Shown: positions 63,019 to 64,000 of the stretch, piece by piece | How positions within the stretch are numbered: position 1 is the first letter of the stretch | Layout: every line of letters begins with the position of its first letter | Source: BOKV01 sp041739465 | GTDB lineage: Bacteria > Pseudomonadota > Alphaproteobacteria > Rhizobiales > Rhizobiaceae | Direction: 5' to 3' | Length of the DNA stretch: 64,000 nt | Assembly: GCA_041739465.1 (NCBI GenBank) | Contig: JBGSNX010000069.1 | Location: 34,585 to 98,584, forward strand | The notes under the pieces: model-generated | What the model was told of the DNA's origin: nothing | The model's database searches: none | The model's input: the letters and a program-made list of their open reading frames with translations, nothing else | Made by a program: the position numbers and the translations under genes

Positions 63019-63860
63019 ATGGGTATGGGGGAACGGCCTGTCACGCAACTGACAGGTTCCGGGGGCCATTTCCTTGCGCATGAAGGCAAATTCGGGTCAG
63101 CAACTCCGGGAGGCAACAACTCCCGTCGGGTGGGCAAGTCTTTTGCCTTCAAAAATGCAGGGCATGGCGAGGAGATGCCTGACGACATCGGCTTTCTGGC
63201 CGATGCTGGAATGGCGCGCTCAACTCTGGAATGGGCAACAAGGATCGCGCGTGAAAAGGGTTTGCTCGCCAGCGACGTGCTGATCGCACGTGGCTGGCTG
63301 GATCGCGACCACTATGGCGAAATGCTGGCGCGTCATGTTGGGGCGCAATATCTGACGGTTCTGGACAGCACCAAGGTGATGACCGGGAGCGATCTGGCAC
63401 AGGATGAAGATCGGCCGGTACTATGTGGCGGAAGGCTGATTGTTCCTGCCACTGGGTTTTGGGCATCCAAACTGGTTCGGCTCCAGGCAAAATCCCCGCA
63501 AGGCACAGCCCAGATCGCCATTGCATCACCGCTTGCGATCAAGCTGGCCCTGCATCAGTTCAACCGAGCAAAATACCTTGGACAAGCCTCCGATGGCCCA
63601 GGCTCCAAGTTTCAAGAAATGAGTGCCAAAAACAGGCTGACACCAGCGCAGCTTGTTTTTGTGTGTTTGGCGGCAGCGGGAATCTTGCTTGCAGCCTTGC
63701 TCCCCACAACGGTCTTCGGTCTGGCAGTCGGCTTGCTCCTGACGGTATTTTATCTGGTTTCGGTGCTATTTCGCGCCCTGCTGGTCTGGCGCATGGACAC
63801 CTTGCCTCCGATGCATGCTGATGCACCAAAGTTTCCTTCAATCGCTTCGGAGGATTTGCC
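63019..63860 (+). pseudogene. Glycosyltransferase 5' part, interrupted by an IS21-like element
   Basis: The frame encodes about 281 native residues, then runs 13 codons into an insertion sequence and stops at 63900. The N-terminal region (RIAREKGLLASDVLIARGWLDRDHYGEMLARHVG) is a T2SE-N-like domain. Two TM helices follow (about 220-255). This layout resembles the start of rhizobial family 2 glycosyltransferases, in which the catalytic domain would follow directly after SEDLPV. The catalytic part is therefore cut off here; the remainder may lie beyond the element. The family is inferred and inactivation is likely. Confidence 0.65.
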
Positions 63861-63866
63861 TGTTGA

Positions 63867-63925
63867 TTTCCACCCAGAACTGGGCCAGGTGAGCGCATAA
63901 TTTCCACTGAGAATTGAGCCATGTG
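63867..63925 (+). repeat. IS21 terminal direct repeats
   Basis: Two 25-bp repeats start 34 bp apart and match at about 20 of 25 positions. They are probable binding sites for the element's transposase. Confidence 0.7.
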
Positions 63926-63972
63926 AACCTTCCCCCAAAGCGGCGAGCGGCGGGGGCAACGGAGTGATCCAC

Positions 63973-64000
63973 ATGGGACTTTTGAACATTATCCGACGAA
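63973..64000 (+). CDS. IS21-type transposase IstA, N-terminal fragment
   Basis: Only nine codons, MGLLNIIRR, are inside the window. They match the usual start of one group of IstA transposases, which continue into a helix-turn-helix. GGAG at 63961-63964 lies 8 bp upstream. The identification depends on the IS21-like end in front of it. Confidence 0.6.

Larger units (their letters stand above)
63861..64000 (+). mobile_element. IS21-family element, left end (partial)
   Basis: The element begins with TGTTGATTTCCACCC. It carries two imperfect 25-bp direct repeats, 63867-63891 and 63901-63925 (TTTCCACccAGAAcTGgGCC and TTTCCACtgAGAAtTGaGCC), the type of terminal repeats to which IS21 transposases bind. 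A transposase start follows at 63973. The rest, including the right end and target duplication, is outside the window. Confidence 0.8.

Noticed and set aside
63750..63989. 79-residue minus-strand open frame across the IS boundary
   Set aside because: It spans the junction between the interrupted gene and the element, so it cannot be an ancestral gene, and it has no motif.

Overview
The window is a chromosomal segment of an alphaproteobacterium, most likely of the order Hyphomicrobiales (Rhizobiales). The strongest support is the block murA - DUF2948 - hisD - UPF0262 - low-molecular-weight phosphatase - infA - maf - yacG - tRNA-Phe, an order I know from rhizobial genomes. Further support comes from a class I lysyl-tRNA synthetase, a PodJ-like polarity protein and DUF952-pyrD coupling. 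Coding density is high and I saw no prophage or CRISPR array. The only clear mobile element is an IS21-like end at the right edge.

Layout. 0.2-5.9 kb: taurine catabolism, with taurine-pyruvate aminotransferase (tpa), the MocR-type regulator tauR, sulfoacetaldehyde acetyltransferase (xsc) and a TauE/SafE exporter. Matching direct-repeat pairs resembling TauR operators precede tpa and xsc. 5.9-11.4 kb: an RND efflux pair plus an aldo/keto reductase, all on the minus strand. 11.6-17.7 kb: a small exported protein, tRNA-Phe and the housekeeping block ending at murA. 17.8-22.0 kb: tRNA-Thr, dgkA, a type I secretion ABC/HlyD pair and mscL. 22.3-28.8 kb: a CrbS-type hybrid histidine kinase with a sodium/solute symporter sensor domain, its LuxR-type response regulator, and a separate SLC5 symporter with a small partner. 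28.8-32.1 kb: an exported coiled-coil protein, DUF952-pyrD, a histone-deacetylase-like hydrolase and a small membrane protein.

32.1-39.1 kb: the four-gene bacterial DNA-repair set of ATP-dependent ligase, metallo-beta-lactamase exonuclease, Lhr-Core-like DEXH helicase and PdeM phosphoesterase. Here it is split into two divergent pairs around a ribonuclease T2 lipoprotein and a small exported protein of unknown function. 39.1-41.3 kb: DUF3429, a TIGR02186 protein and a second TauE/SafE exporter. 41.5-45.2 kb: a 1224-residue PodJ-like protein. 45.7-54.2 kb: a MerR-type regulator followed by a beta-oxidation operon (two acyl-CoA dehydrogenases, DUF1330, GST, thiolase, FadJ-type bifunctional enzyme). 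A 16-bp palindrome of LiuR type lies in its promoter region.

54.2-57.5 kb: a decayed dehydrogenase remnant, two short-chain dehydrogenases, a methyltransferase and a hydroxychromene-carboxylate-isomerase-like protein. 57.5-64 kb: an S24/LexA-like repressor, a membrane-anchored degenerate nuclease-fold protein, lysS, a TerB-like protein, a sterol-desaturase-family protein, a family 3 solute-binding protein, and the 5' part of a probable glycosyltransferase. That last gene is cut at about 63,861 by the left end of an IS21-family element, whose transposase start lies at 63,973.

All calls rest on reading motifs, lengths, order and spacing by eye. No database search was run.
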